Of a stretch of DNA of 64,000 bases, positions 10,748-22,739 are shown piece after piece. Each line of letters begins with the position of its first letter. Position 1 is the first letter of the stretch. The position numbers and the translations under genes were made by a program. The DNA lies in NCBI GenBank assembly GCA_026122225.1, contig JANEZZ010003061.1, positions 6,441,501 to 6,505,500 on the forward strand. The letters are read 5' to 3'. Under the pieces are notes generated by a model. The model had not been told where the DNA came from and ran no database searches. It worked only from the letters and a program-made list of their open reading frames with translations. Origin of the DNA: Heloderma charlesbogerti. Taxonomy: Eukaryota; Chordata; Lepidosauria; Squamata; Helodermatidae.

Positions 10748-13700
10748 AGATACAAATAATTCAGTTGTCTCCTTTCATACACAAAGCCAGCTCATACTTA
10801 CTGGAGCAGGGCCCACCCTACATATTGCATGCGCAAGCATGTGTGCATGTGAAAAGGCCTGTGCACCTCTGCCATGCATACAACATAATGTGCAACTTAG
10901 GCTATATGCACACATATCTATGCAATCTTCCCTCCTCCTTTTCTGAGGAAAGTTTGCACAAATCATTGACATATGTAGCCTGTCTCACACTTTACACTGT
11001 AGAGGTAACAACCATATGTCAAGGGTGTGTGTTCTTTTTTACAGAAAGCCAGATGTATGGCCTGTGCTATCCCTATAGTTGTGGGGCCCTGCAGAAAACA
11101 ATACAAGTCTGAACTGTGAGAATCAGGAGCATGAGAAGGGTGCTTCCAACCTCTTAGCTCCATTATAATTTTTGCACCAATGAGACACTGAAGACCCCTG
11201 GAAAAAGGGAGAGTGCACAAGCACTCTCTCAAGCTTCTACAAATGCAATAGCATCCCAGTCAATAACACCAACTGACTCCGATTCAGTCCTGGGGCCAAA
11301 GACTGCCAGAAACCTTCTCTTAGCAAAACATGGATAACATTATTATGTCACAAATAGGTGCCCAGACTGCACCAGGAAACGTAGCATGACACAGCATCAT
11401 ACCACTGGGCAAACAAAACTGTGAAGGGCAGGGAAGGTAGAAAAACATTCACATCTCTTAATTATTGCTTCTTTATAGAGGCTCACGACCTACACTGTGT
11501 ATCAAGGACTCAAAAACAACATTCAGACTCACTACTTGTGATCATTATTATGATTGTGATTATTATTATTAGTTTCTAAGGACAAAATGATTCACTATAG
11601 CAATTCAACCTTCAAAACCAAAATAGAAGCAAGTTGTTCTTACCATATATTAGATATGAAACTGTACAGAGCTATGTAAGTAATGCAAAGGCATGCAACC
11701 AACAGTATAAGAAAAGTAACTGTTTACAAGTAATACCAAAGCAGCTTAATAGATCAGCTACAAACATTAACCACTATATTATTTCTCTTTTTTTAATTAT
11801 TTGAACATAGATCTTTGTGATGAAGCTGTTATCTTGACTATAAAGGAAGGCTAGCATAGAAAAAAGAAGCCAGCATTTTACCATTTGACGGTGCCTCTCT
11901 CCAATCCGATATGCAATCTTGAATTGCATGGAGCTAGTTAACTATTCAACTGCCCCTCCCCAAGATACAAACAGCATTTTGCATTGTTCTTTCACATGAC
12001 GGATTACAGAATTAACAACAGAAGATGCTAACAAGTTAATCTCGTTCTTAAATGTGAGGGCTGTTTTATCTGCACGTAGTGTATTCCAGATGGTTCTCAA
12101 TGCATGAGAGGGGCTAGGCAAAAGGCAGAATATATCTCATGTCATTTTAAAATTCTTCAAAGATCTTTGTAGCAAACCCCACAGTGTTCCTAAAATGCTT
12201 CCTTGCTTCAGATATGATGGTGTAGTAAGTGATGCTTTCACAAGGTATTGTGAATTGGGCAAAAACTCAGTGGGCACAATCCAGCCAAGCACTTTTAAAT
12301 ACATTGGTTTCAATTTGGATACTATACATTGGCTGCTTACTAAAGAGCATCTCCCATGAGCCCAGCCCGTTAGGTTTTATGATACAAGGTTTGAGGTAAA
12401 AAGGATTAGGGGAGAGCAGGCGGAATCTCTCTCCCAGTGGCATCAGAGTCAGTTGGCATTACCTCAATTCCCAAGTTAATATCCCCAAGGCATTAACATC
12501 CTTGCACCTCACCGGCCAAGGGGATGTCTGTGCAGTGTGGTGGCAGTCATCCAAAAGGAAATAGTCTTGTGTGGCACTACGCCTGTAATTGGCTTCATTA
12601 CAGATGGATTTTCAAAATGAGAATAGAAGTCGGGCGGGGGGGGATGAAGAAGCAAAAGCAAGTAAATAAAAACGTAAATAAGTGCCAGTTTTGAATTAAT
12701 TTCTAAGAAGAGGCTCTAATGAACTGCACTCAGGTATACGTAAGAAACTACAGAAATCTGCACCAATGACAACCAGTTACTCGATTAAATAGTCCTGGCC
12801 TGGTGCTCTAGATCTGTCCCTGCTCCTGCCTCTGATGACTTCCTGCCCACTTGGGATTGGTAGAAGCTAATTCACCAAGACTAGAAAACTCCAATCTCAG
12901 TTTGCAACAATCCACAATTTCCCCACAAACTGCAGGCAAACCATGGTTTGTAACATTTGGACATACAAGATAGTTACCAGTCTCTACAGATGAGGAGAGC
13001 AGGAAGCATGTGAGCCTGAGGCTCATGCTTGCTCGTCTGAAATTCTGAAGAGACCCAATGCTTGGCTGCTAAACAGTGCGTGCATAGCAGAGAACTGGAA
13101 ATTATTACTAGAAGCCATATGGGTGAGTCAAAAGCAAATGATGTCACATCCATTGTTTGCTATTTGATAAATAATTTGGTAGATATGCAAAACTGAGCGG
13201 GGATACATCATTTTAACCTCAGTAGGGCTTTCAGCACATTAATTGTTGCACAACTTCTCTGAAAACAGCATTCAAAAGAATAGTTCAGTGTAAGACAGAA
13301 AGGAGTTGTATTCCACAGGAGTCTGTCCCTGGATCCAAAGCTGTTTAAAATTGCATCGAGTACTTAGATAAAATAACAAAGTATGCTGATCACAGTTATA
13401 AATAACACAATAACTGAGGTAATTACAAACTCTATTGAAGATAAAGATCATACGTTTCAGTTCTAACACTAAGGCACTGAACCACAAGAAACAAAAGTTC
13501 AACAACTTAACACAAAGTGGGAAGGCAAAAAAAAAAAAGAAAGGTATAAATATCAAAAGGGGAAAATGACTAGGTACAAACTCTAGTGAGAAGAGCAAGC
13601 TTTTCTATGGGACCCACAGCATAAATATGAGTTAATGTCACATCATTCTATAAGAGGATAGATGCTACTTTTTAAGTTACATGGACAAAAAGGGAAAATA

Positions 13701-13857
13701 TATGAGAAATAATGGTAGCATTCCATCTTGGCCAGGTAAGACCACATTAATCATACAAGGGATGTATACATTAATCACACATTAATCACATACCTGATGG
13801 AGCACCCTGACAGCCCATCAGGACAGACAAGGCGTCTGTGCACCCCCCAGCACCCCA
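10748..13857. other. Intron 1 sequence without recognisable features
   Basis: About 3.1 kb of mostly AT-rich, apparently unique sequence. No ORF over about 110 codons resembles a protein family, and I see no clear repeat boundary. Confidence 0.45.
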
Positions 13858-14320
13858 GTTCGTATAATCAGAGCTATGGTTTTCCCAGTAGCAACGTATG
13901 GCTGTGAGAGCTGGACTATAAGGAAGGCTGAGCGCCGAAGAATTGATGCTTTCGAACTGTGGTGCTGGAGAAGACTCTTACGAGTCCCCTGGACTGCAAA
14001 GAGGTCAAATCAGTCAATCCTAAAGGAAATCAACCCTGACTGCTCACTGGAAGGACAGATACTGAAGCTGAAGCTCAAATATTTTGGCCACCTAATGCGA
14101 GGAGAAAACTCCCTGGAAAAGACCCTGATGCTGGGAAAGACTGAAGGCAAAAGGAGAAGGGGATGGCAGAGGATGAGATGGCTAGATAGCATCACCGATG
14201 CCATGAATATGAACTTGAGCACACTCCGGGAGAGAGCGGAGGACAGGAAGGCCTGGAGTGCTATGGTCCATGGGGTCACGAAGAGTCGGACACGACCTAA
14301 CGACTGAACAACAACAACAA
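13858..14320 (+). mobile_element. BovB 3' fragment, 5'-truncated
   Basis: An open frame at 13876-14307 (143 codons) encodes the BovB C-terminus: VATYGCESWTIRKAERRRID, then LLRVPWTAKRSNQSILKEIN, and ends SRTRPND. It is followed by the AACAACAACAACAA tail at 14308-14320. It lies opposite to the full-length copies in the same intron. Only the last 460 bp are present, as expected for incomplete reverse transcription. I could not identify an exact target-site duplication. Confidence 0.92.
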
Positions 14321-15077
14321 CTTCTGAATAACACATTATGCTGTCTCCTGCAGATCTACCCAATTAATATCTTGGCACTACTTAATGTTGGTGATTTCAA
14401 AGCCTTACAAGTCAATGAGGTGTATCTAGAAAGACTATACAGTTATTAACCAGACTGCTACATTTTAGATCTTTAGAACACGCCTCTGAATAACACCATG
14501 CATCCTAACAAGATGACAGTGAAAAGGAAATTGATCTTTTCTTAAATTATCTGCCTTTATTTCAGTTATACACTATTACGTATTCTTAATAGTACACTAG
14601 TAAATTGAGTGGTAAACATATCTTGGTCTGGAGATGGCCGTGTATATTACCGATCTACAGGCTAGAAACCATATCCTCTTCTTTATACTGCATTACAGGA
14701 AAGCTTCCCCACATTTTTCAAATACTACCTAAAATTTATCTGTCATTTTAAACATGAAAAAGTAATACAAGATTCAGAATCTAAATTGTCAAGATATTTT
14801 AGCAGCTGTCAACTACAAATTGGTGTTTGACTTACTTATATTATCTCCCTTCTCATTTAACAACTTATAGGAGTTCAAGGATTTTGAATATCTGTCTGTG
14901 TCATGGCCCACTGTGTCAACTGCAGAACGTTATGGGCCTTTAAAGATCCAAATTGCAATGGGAATATGTAGGTTGATGCCTCAGAAAGCTACCAAGCAGT
15001 TTCTCCTCCTCTTCTCTCTATTCCAGTTAACCCAGAAACAAAGCCTGCAAGAATGAGAAGAATCCGTTTTTCCTTCT
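14321..15077. other. Intron 1 sequence, no feature seen
   Basis: AT-rich sequence with no repeat or gene that I recognise. Confidence 0.4.
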
Positions 15078-15252
15078 GAAACATGGGAAGCAGCCTTATA
15101 CCTGGTTAGACCATCATGTCGAAACTGACTGGCGGTGGCTCTTTAGGGTTTCAGGCAGGGTTCTTTCCTAACCCTACCTGGAGACGTTGGGGATTGAGCC
15201 TTGGATCTTCTGCATGCAAACCTTGCTCTACCACTGAGCTACAGCCCCTTTG
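15078..15252 (-). mobile_element. tRNA-derived SINE
   Basis: Read on the minus strand it starts GGGGCTGTAGCTCAGTGGTA (tRNA-like A box) with the B-box region AAGGCTCAATCCC. It continues into a SINE body with CCAACGTCTCCAGGTAGGGT and GGTCTAACCAGGTATAAGGC. The same element, also on the minus strand, occurs at 55338-55556. The tRNA portion is Ala/Cys-like in sequence but cannot be a functional tRNA, because it runs directly into the SINE body. I recognise this as a common reptile SINE type but do not assign a library name. Confidence 0.8.
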
Positions 15253-16164
15253 CCAAAAAGAAAGAATTACACTTCAGGAAATAAATGCACCAGTGGTAGC
15301 TATTTTCACATTTCTACCGTCCAGTTACACAATGGGGGTGGGGAGGGGAGGATCATCTCTCTTTACTAGGGAGGAGGGAACTGGGAGCATCCTACATATA
15401 CTCTGTTAGTGCCTACAAATGTTCACTTCCTACCTTGTGGTCTTTTCAAGCAATTATGCCTTGTATGTTGTTGAATTAAAACAGGAATAAAAATATCCCA
15501 TTTCCATCTGAACAAACAGTGCTGGCATGACTGAACTTTATTCTTCTTTAATTCAAACTATGCCAGCAGATAGTACACATGTGATTATTCATTTCTACAT
15601 TATATTAATGGGGCTAATGGGATCACTGCAATGGGATAGCACTAAGAGAGAAGCAGTTATGTAGCTTCTGAGCAGGAATTTCAGCATGTATCTGTGGCAG
15701 AAAGCAACTAGAAAGTAGTCTGAACACCCATTTGTTCAGGGTAGAATTTCAGTAGAAGAACAATTTGTACAGAAGCCTAAGAATTAAACAAAGTTTTATG
15801 TTGTGCTACAATATAAAAATGTTTTCAAAGCCTCCGCATATTTATCATCTGTGCGATAATTATATGATATATGAGGGGTGAGGGGAACATATGCAAATTA
15901 AGTTTTTAAAAACTGTTGATGTTAAATAACACATTTTCAGATTTAAAAGACCCAAACTGTCTTTTTCACTGTAAAATGACAGAAGTTACAGTCAGAAGAT
16001 GACTAATGGGAATGTTACTTATAGATGCAGAGTTGTACTGAAAGCATGCAAGCTATGAACCCAACATCGGTATCATAGTCCACAATAAAGTCCATAAAGC
16101 ATAGCAAGTGTTAAATAAGAATTAAAGGAGGTGAATGGAGGGAAAACAATTTTGTATACATGCA
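15253..16164. other. Intron 1 sequence, no feature seen
   Basis: AT-rich, apparently unique sequence. Confidence 0.4.
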
Positions 16165-16258
16165 GTGCAATCCTATACATGTCTACTTAGATGGAAGCCC
16201 CCACTGAGTTCACTGGGGCTTACTTCTAGGTAAGTGTGTATAGGATTGCAGCCTTAGA
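16165..16258. repeat. Palindromic MITE (GCAATCCTAT...ATAGGATTGC)
   Basis: The ends are inverted repeats: TGCAATCCTATACATG on the left and GTGTATAGGATTGCA on the right. Between them lies a complementary pair AGCCCCCACTGAG / CTCAGTGGGGCT-type core around TTCACTGG. The same short palindromic unit recurs, more diverged, at 5780-5905, 26640-26705, 31164-31255, 47565-47630 and 49856-49930. It codes for nothing. Confidence 0.7.
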
Positions 16259-16461
16259 GTCTTTGTTGAACAGTAGCATATTTATACTATAAATTAACTG
16301 TCTATCTGATAAGACCTTAAGACAATGTGTATGGATTTGATAAACATTCTTTATTGGAAGGGATCACAAAGCTAGTATGTAACAAGTCAAAGATCAACAC
16401 AGATTTAGACCTGGGTTGACAGGCTGCCAGGCTGCTTATCTTTACCAGGTAAGCAACTGCC

Positions 16462-16590
16462 CAGAATTTATGTACTAATTTCATAACATTAAAATGTAGC
16501 TAATTAGTACAGAATTTATGTACTAATTTCATAACATTAAAATGTAGCTAATTAGTACAGAATTTATGTACTAATTTCATAACATTAAAA
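16462..16590. repeat. 48-bp tandem repeat, about 2.7 copies
   Basis: Units begin at 16462, 16510 and 16558 with CAGAATTTATGTACTAATTT and are virtually identical. The third is cut off after CATTAAAA near 16588. The lack of divergence suggests a recent local duplication, for example by replication slippage. Confidence 0.93.
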
Positions 16591-17797
16591 AGGTTTGTCA
16601 CAATTATCCACAGAAAGTAAGAGAGTTCCCAAACCAAACCATTTTTTTTTCATTACAAATTCATAATTGTGGATAACTCTATCACTTAAGCAATGCAGCT
16701 GTCTAATGAAGCCAAGGCCTTTGCTGGGATTAAACCTGGGTGAAGAGGCGTTTCTAGTTTCTGTCACTAGGCCACATTTTTGTTCTCACAACTCACATGC
16801 AAAATACTGAGGATACTAAAATATGAGAGCAGTTTATATTAAAAATAAGAGACATCAGAAATATTTTCAAAACAGAACTGCATGGAACATTTCAATTTAA
16901 TAACCAGAACAATTTTATTTATCACATTTATATCTCATTCTTCTCCCAGAACTCAGAATGGCACACTCAGGATGTTGGAGGGATTAGTAATCCTTGTTTA
17001 AGAGCTCCCCAGCACAAAAGGTTAACACTTGTCTGCAAGTATACCACATTGTCAACTGGGAAAAATGGCTGGAATTTTTGCTTTAATTTATAGTAACTCA
17101 AAGTGCCGTGAGTTTAATCCCTATGTTTCAGATTCAGGTTGCTGGAAAGAACACTAGAATTATCAAGATTAACAGCTAGACAAAGTTTGAATATTTGCCA
17201 CTTGGGAGGAAAATAGTAATTATTATAAGATAATAATTATAAGAACGGGTTACTTATATCAAAACACACACAAAAAATGTGTTCTTGAATCTACAGGGTA
17301 CCTTTCTGTATGATACTTCTTCCCAAATTAGAGGTTGGTTATCCCACATGTTTACCTTTAAAGGGAAAGTTAACTTACCTTTATTCCCCATAGCTTCATT
17401 AAAATTGTTAAGAAGGTAATTGAGTCATTCCTCACAACTATGGGGCATTCTATAAACCAGGAACACTCAACTTTGGTGTTGCATTGTAACTGTTGTGATT
17501 TTCACTTCATTCCCCCCACCCCCCATAATGTAACTTAATATACTTTTGCAATAACATTTAATGGAAGAACATCCATCATCTCCAAATGAGAGAACAGTCA
17601 TTCAGTTATATACCCATAGGACATAGCTGATCTCCTCTATAAAAGACAGGACATAAGATGCTAGTACAAAAATATAACTCCTAAGGGCAAAATAGAAATG
17701 CTTGCTGAATCAGAAACCAAGGCAGATTTAATCTGTTTTTAAAGCCACTGTGTTAATTCTAGTGGATGAAACACTCTGCCTGGAATATGATTTATAA
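16591..17797. other. Intron 1 sequence, no feature seen
   Basis: AT-rich sequence. I find no supported gene or repeat. Confidence 0.4.
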
Positions 17798-17803
17798 CTA
17801 TAT

Positions 17804-18373
17804 TGTCAGGATTCCCTTTCCTCCTGCTGAAAACTTCAAAAGCCAAATCGAACACAGACAAAAGGCTTCAATCCACAGCTTTTAATCCACTTACTTCATT
17901 GGGTCATACAGATGCAAATTGTCAGTGGCTCACAGTCTACAAATGAAATGCCTTCAGGGAGTTCAAAAGAAAGCTACGAAAGTTGCTCACCATTTGAAGA
18001 AAAGGCGGGCTACTATCCTAACTTAAGGGGTGGGGGGATCTCCCTCTCTCGTGAGGCCTCTAAGCACAGCTGTTCATGCCTGGCCAATCAGGCAGACCAT
18101 CTAAGCTCCGCCCCTGCTATCTTTCTCTTGGCTCTGTGTCTGCACCTGTTGTCTAAGAATTCATGCTCTCCAAGCCCCACCTCTCCCTGTTCGCTATCTC
18201 TCACAGGGGTGTGTGAAGAGAGGCCCTCTCCATCCAGCTGGGCCTTTGAAGCCTGAGGAGTCTGTGTCTCCATCTCTAGACAAGCCTGGGAAACTTCTTC
18301 CCCGACGTCTTGCAATTCTTCTTCAGAATCTGAGCTACTGTGCCACTCCCTGTGCTCAGAGGCAACCCTGACA
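17804..18373 (-). mobile_element. Probable solo LTR
   Basis: This 570-bp segment starts TGTCAGG and ends CCTGACA, the TG...CA inverted termini typical of retroviral and Gypsy-type LTRs. The pentamer CTATA lies one base outside each end (17798-17802 and 18375-18379), consistent with a 5-bp integration duplication offset by one base. On the minus strand it contains a GC-rich first half and an ATTAAA-type polyadenylation hexamer about 80 bp before the end (in GTGGATTAAAAGCTGTGG). No gag or pol coding sequence is nearby, so it would be a solo LTR left by LTR-LTR recombination. A 104-codon open frame inside it (18088-18402, minus) has no family resemblance and is probably incidental. Confidence 0.7.
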
Positions 18374-18831
18374 TCTATAGCTTTATTCATATTTACTCTC
18401 ATTTATGGGCTACCTTCTGGCAAAGCCAGATCTTTCTTTTATTTTTCACAAAATAAACAAAGGAAGTAGAGATCACTCAAAAAAAGAACAACACCCCTAA
18501 ACTAAACCGTTTGAGCACTCAACAGCACAAAATTGTTTTGATTGTTGTTTTATTGATACTTCACATCCTTATAAGCTAAATTAATCAAAACAAAAGGGGA
18601 GGTGTAATCAGAACTTCACAGCAATAATAAAAACCCACTCCAGAGGCTCTTTCAAATCCTACAAGCAACTTGAGGTTTAACCTCCATAACTTAAATATAG
18701 TTGTAGCAGCTTCTGGGAAACTGTATTTCCATAAAACTATATCTCCATAGGAAAAAAGCCCAAATTTTACATCAGGTGAACTTGAAAGATCTTGATCAAA
18801 TAGCAGCACTCTTGATATGTGTGTCCCCCCC

Positions 18832-18854
18832 GACACACACACACACACACACAC
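18832..18854. repeat. (CA)n microsatellite
   Basis: Eleven or so uninterrupted CA dinucleotides following a C-rich run. Confidence 0.95.
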
Positions 18855-20179
18855 CTCCAATCAGACTGCAAACTATTCATATCTTCAACCCTAGATCAAG
18901 AACTGCTCATATGCAACAAGAAATAAATTATTAATCTTATATTATATTGTTCTGGAGATGGTGGAGCCTCACCATGAACAGTGTATGCACCAGCCTAGGA
19001 GGTGGAAGGGAAGGGGAAAGCTAGAAACAGGTAAAGAGAAAGAGAAGGGATTGGTAACATGAGAGAAGAATGGTACAGTTGGGCAGAATGTGCAGATTGG
19101 TTGCCCACATTCAGCTGTGCAGAATGTGCAAGGTGGTGAAGTTGCAAGAGAAAGGCAAGGGACATTGATGGCATGCAGCATGGCAGGGACTAGAGAGAAG
19201 GAAGGAAGAGACAATGTAAGGGTGGAATTTACCAACCAAAATATTGGCTTCAGGTTTTTAGTTAAATACTTTAAGGCTTCTAGGAACTCAGATTACACAA
19301 TGATAAAGGAGGCTGTCTTCAGAATCTCTCATAATTTCTCCTTGAAACACATTTTCTCTGGGGTTTGTCTTAACCCCTTAATCCTTATTTCTTAAGTGTA
19401 ATCAAGTTTTAAGTATGGGTAACTGCATTTGGTCACACTTACACTTTACTGCACTTGTCAATCACTCCCCTCCTCCTTTTATCTTCTCCAATGTTGATTT
19501 TTAGTTGTGAGCTCCTTGTGGGCAGATATCATTTTATATTTTGCTTATCAAGTTCTGTAAAGCCCTACCTATACTGAGGAAAGAATAGATTTACTGCTCT
19601 GACCTTGTGACATGATTACTCACCTCCAGCAAAGACTGATGAGAAGATGGTGAGTAATTCTGCTGTGTCTTAGGCATTGATGCAATTGCATTAGTCAATT
19701 AGACTTGAAGCAGAGTTGCAGCAGTGTTACCCACCCTCAGAGGATGCAGCCTTGAACATCTTGTGCAAGTCACTGCTATGGTGTGCATCTTTCCAGTCAG
19801 ATTACAGGTGGTCAGATTACTAACTGCTACAAAAACAGAGGGATCAGATCCTCTAAGAACAGGCAATTCTTATGCTAAAAGTGAACTTTTTATGAGGTAA
19901 GAGGGAAGCATTCCTCCAATTTTAATTCAGTGGTTTGGGAAAGACTGCAGGAGTCACTGTGGGCATATGAATTCAGAAAAGCAATTCCGCATAGACACAA
20001 AAATTTCACTGCAGGAGAAGTTTGGTAGTGGACGAACTGGCCTTAAGGAAGTTCATGATAGGGAATGACAGATCTTCCATTTAGATTTCTCTGATTTGCT
20101 CATTTTTCCAGTCTTAAATTTGGTTGTCCAAACTTCTGATTTAAAAAAGAAATGTTTGCATGAAAACCTGAATATATTT

Positions 20180-20350
20180 TGATGTGTATTTCACCTATTA
20201 CATGCATTTTTGTACACATTTTTCCTAATATACACATTTTTGTAAGCTATTTATCTAATATAATGCACTCTTGAACATTATTTTCCCTAATATAGGGTTT
20301 TGTATATATTGGTGAAAAGCGTGCACATTTTTGTACACATTTTTTGATTG
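20180..20350. repeat. AT-rich degenerate internal repeat
   Basis: The string CATTTTTGTACACATTTTT occurs near 20203 and again near 20326. Related CACATTTTTGTAAGC and CCTAATATA units lie between. This looks like a decayed non-autonomous transposon or a degenerate tandem array, with no boundaries I can define. Confidence 0.4.
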
Positions 20351-21734
20351 GAGAACTCCACTGCAAAATTTGGAGAAGTGCGAATGTCAAAGGATAACAG
20401 TTTCATTTTTCATATTGGTCCCAAAGTGCAAAATTAGATACATTCACACTAAAGTGCAAACCAAATGAATTTTTCCCCAACCCTAACCTGAAACCTAGGA
20501 GCCCAGAAGTAAAGTTTGCAAGCCGCTACTCTAGGGAAGCAACCTCGAATTGGCAAGAACGGTGTTTCACAAACTTCTGATAGCTGAGCACACTTTTCTG
20601 CATTAAAATTATAGACGCATTACTCTTTACAGCCAAAAAAGTTTGGTTTTAGTATAGGTAAGAACTGTCTATCCTCAAGTGAATCCACCCACCTGTGTTG
20701 CTGCAACTCTCTTTTCTAGGCATACCTCTTCTGAAGCAGGCGATTCTCCTTCATGCAAGTGTTGACCTGCTGCCAAAGAAATAGGGGATGTTCCCTATCT
20801 GGGATGTTTGCCCTTCTTACCAGAACTAGCCTGGGGGTTATGCTCCTCCTCATGGCCAGATTGAGCTCTCTCTTTCACGAGACATACAGCAGATGTAACT
20901 GAAACTTCCATTGTCAGGTCAAATAAAACTATCAGGTAAACAAATGTTGAAGTCAGCTGCTAGCTTAAAAAAAACGCTTCTTCAAAGCAGACAGAACTAA
21001 AACTGGGGGCGGCTCCTCCAACTGAAAGGGACCAAGCATGAAGTAATTCGCTTAACTTTATCTCCAAAGCAAGTGGGAAGGGTAACTCACTTCTCTGGAT
21101 AACCATTACTGAAGGAGAATCTTCTTCCCACCCACCTGCACTGGAAGCTAATGGACAGGAGAAAAGCTAAAGTGATGAATCACTGAAACTGTAGCTCTCT
21201 ATGTGGGTAGATATGCTGGCTCACAGGAGAACTTATTTCTCATAACATACTAGCAGTTATCACACAGCATACTAGTGTGACCTGGATCCAGTTTATGAAT
21301 TATTGGAATATTGTGATAAATTTTTAAACATAATTTGTTTCACATATGCACAAATGTTTAAAATCACCAATAGATAGTTTTTATTTTGGCATTGTCTAGC
21401 ATTACATGCCAGTACAAACCTGACAAATATTTAAATAAATGACATGTTATCATCTGAAGATTCCCTACTATTTATAAGAAAATAGAAAGTTAAACATTTC
21501 AATATTCTTTTTAAAGAAAGAAAGCTCTCTGTAGGGTAGGAGGATACTTTCAAGGTCTATACAGAAAAACATAAAACCAATTCAGATACATAGCTCTACA
21601 AACAAGCACACAAAAAACTAGATGCTAGTTTAATTTACAGCTAGGAAGTTACCAGAGAAACATAGAACTGAAGACAGGCAAGATAATAAATGAAGATGCT
21701 ATTTGTAATAAATCAGTTTCAGTTGCTTATGGAT

Positions 21735-22000
21735 GCATTCTGTCAACCATATATCTGGAATGGCCAACTATTTATTGCTCAGGTGCATCACAGGACTCTA
21801 TTTATATTGGCAAATGCCATTCAATGGAAGTAAGTGTGAAGTGATGCACATTGAGGCAAAAAACCCCAAACCTCACTGCCTGAGATTGCAGTTATTGAAC
21901 AGGAAAGGGATTTGGCGGCTGTGGTGGATAGTGCAATGAAAATGTTGACTCAGTGTATACCAGCTGTGAAAAAGGTGAATTTTGTAGCGTTTGCTGATCA
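21735..22000 (+). mobile_element. CR1/L3-like LINE fragment
   Basis: The plus strand gives the blocks WQMPFNGSKCEVMHI, then IEQERDLAAVVDSAMKMLTQ and CIPAVKKVNFV in broken frames. These match the end of the RT and connection region of CR1/L3-type ORF2. The same block occurs as ERDLGVVVDS...KKANSMLDII in the element at 62.2-63.0 kb. It is short and frameshifted. Confidence 0.7.
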
Positions 22001-22680
22001 ATTCCGGTATCAATTCCTCCTCGGAGGAAGACCCTGAGTCCCTGGCAGTGCCAAAGCTCAGGACCCACAAGGGTCAGAGTGCTTGGAGGAGCTTAGGTCC
22101 TCAGTAATGCCCATCCAGGACTTACTCCCACAGAAGGGGGGATCCACTTTGGAGGCAGAAGAGGAGAGACCAAGCCACAGCTGGATCCTGGGCAGGGTTC
22201 TGACAGCCTCTGCTTAAGAACAGCAGTTGGGAGCTGGAAGTGTTGCCGGAAATCCTCTTGTTCTGGCTCCAGCCTTCTGTGCTTTAGGATCCCTAGCTCT
22301 CCATTGGACTGAAGCCCTTGGGAATATCTCCAGACTGCCTTTTGACTACACTTCCTGGCTGAAACTTGTCAGCTGTGGTGTCTTACCTAACTCCCCCTTG
22401 GACTGAACTTCTCATGAGTACCTTTTGGGACTGCCTACTGACCACTCTTCTTGCCTGAACTCTGCTTGCTGTGGTGCCTTGGCCCTTTTGCTGGCTTCAC
22501 TCTGATCTCCCTTGCCTCTGCTCATTCCTAATCTCTGTGAAACTCCCAAGCACCTCCTTGTTATTGACCCTGGTCTGTTAATCAACCCTGAGCCTTGGGA
22601 ACATCCAGGCACTTTGGGATGAAGCTGATTTTCAAGGTCCATTTCAATCTAGCTTTAGGCCCAATTTAATGATAAACTGC
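22001..22680. other. Unidentified moderately GC-rich segment, possibly an LTR
   Basis: Composition changes abruptly here from AT-rich to balanced, with several CTGGACTGAA-like and CTGCCTTTTGACTA-like near-repeats. The style resembles long squamate LTRs, but I could not find terminal TG/CA inverted repeats or a target-site duplication. Confidence 0.25.
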
Positions 22681-22739
22681 CTTAGTCATCCTGCGGGATT
22701 AACTTTGCTGAGAGAAAGAGGGACAGCAGGAGTGAAATC

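Larger units (their letters stand above)
18380..21734. other. Intron 1 sequence, largely featureless
   Basis: About 3.3 kb with no recognisable gene. It contains a (CA)n run at 18832-18854 and an AT-rich repetitive patch near 20180-20350, listed separately. Confidence 0.4.

Noticed and set aside
15078..15252. Possible functional tRNA gene on the minus strand
   Set aside because: Only the A- and B-box halves resemble a tRNA. There is no acceptor-stem pairing, and the sequence runs into a SINE body shared with 55338-55556.
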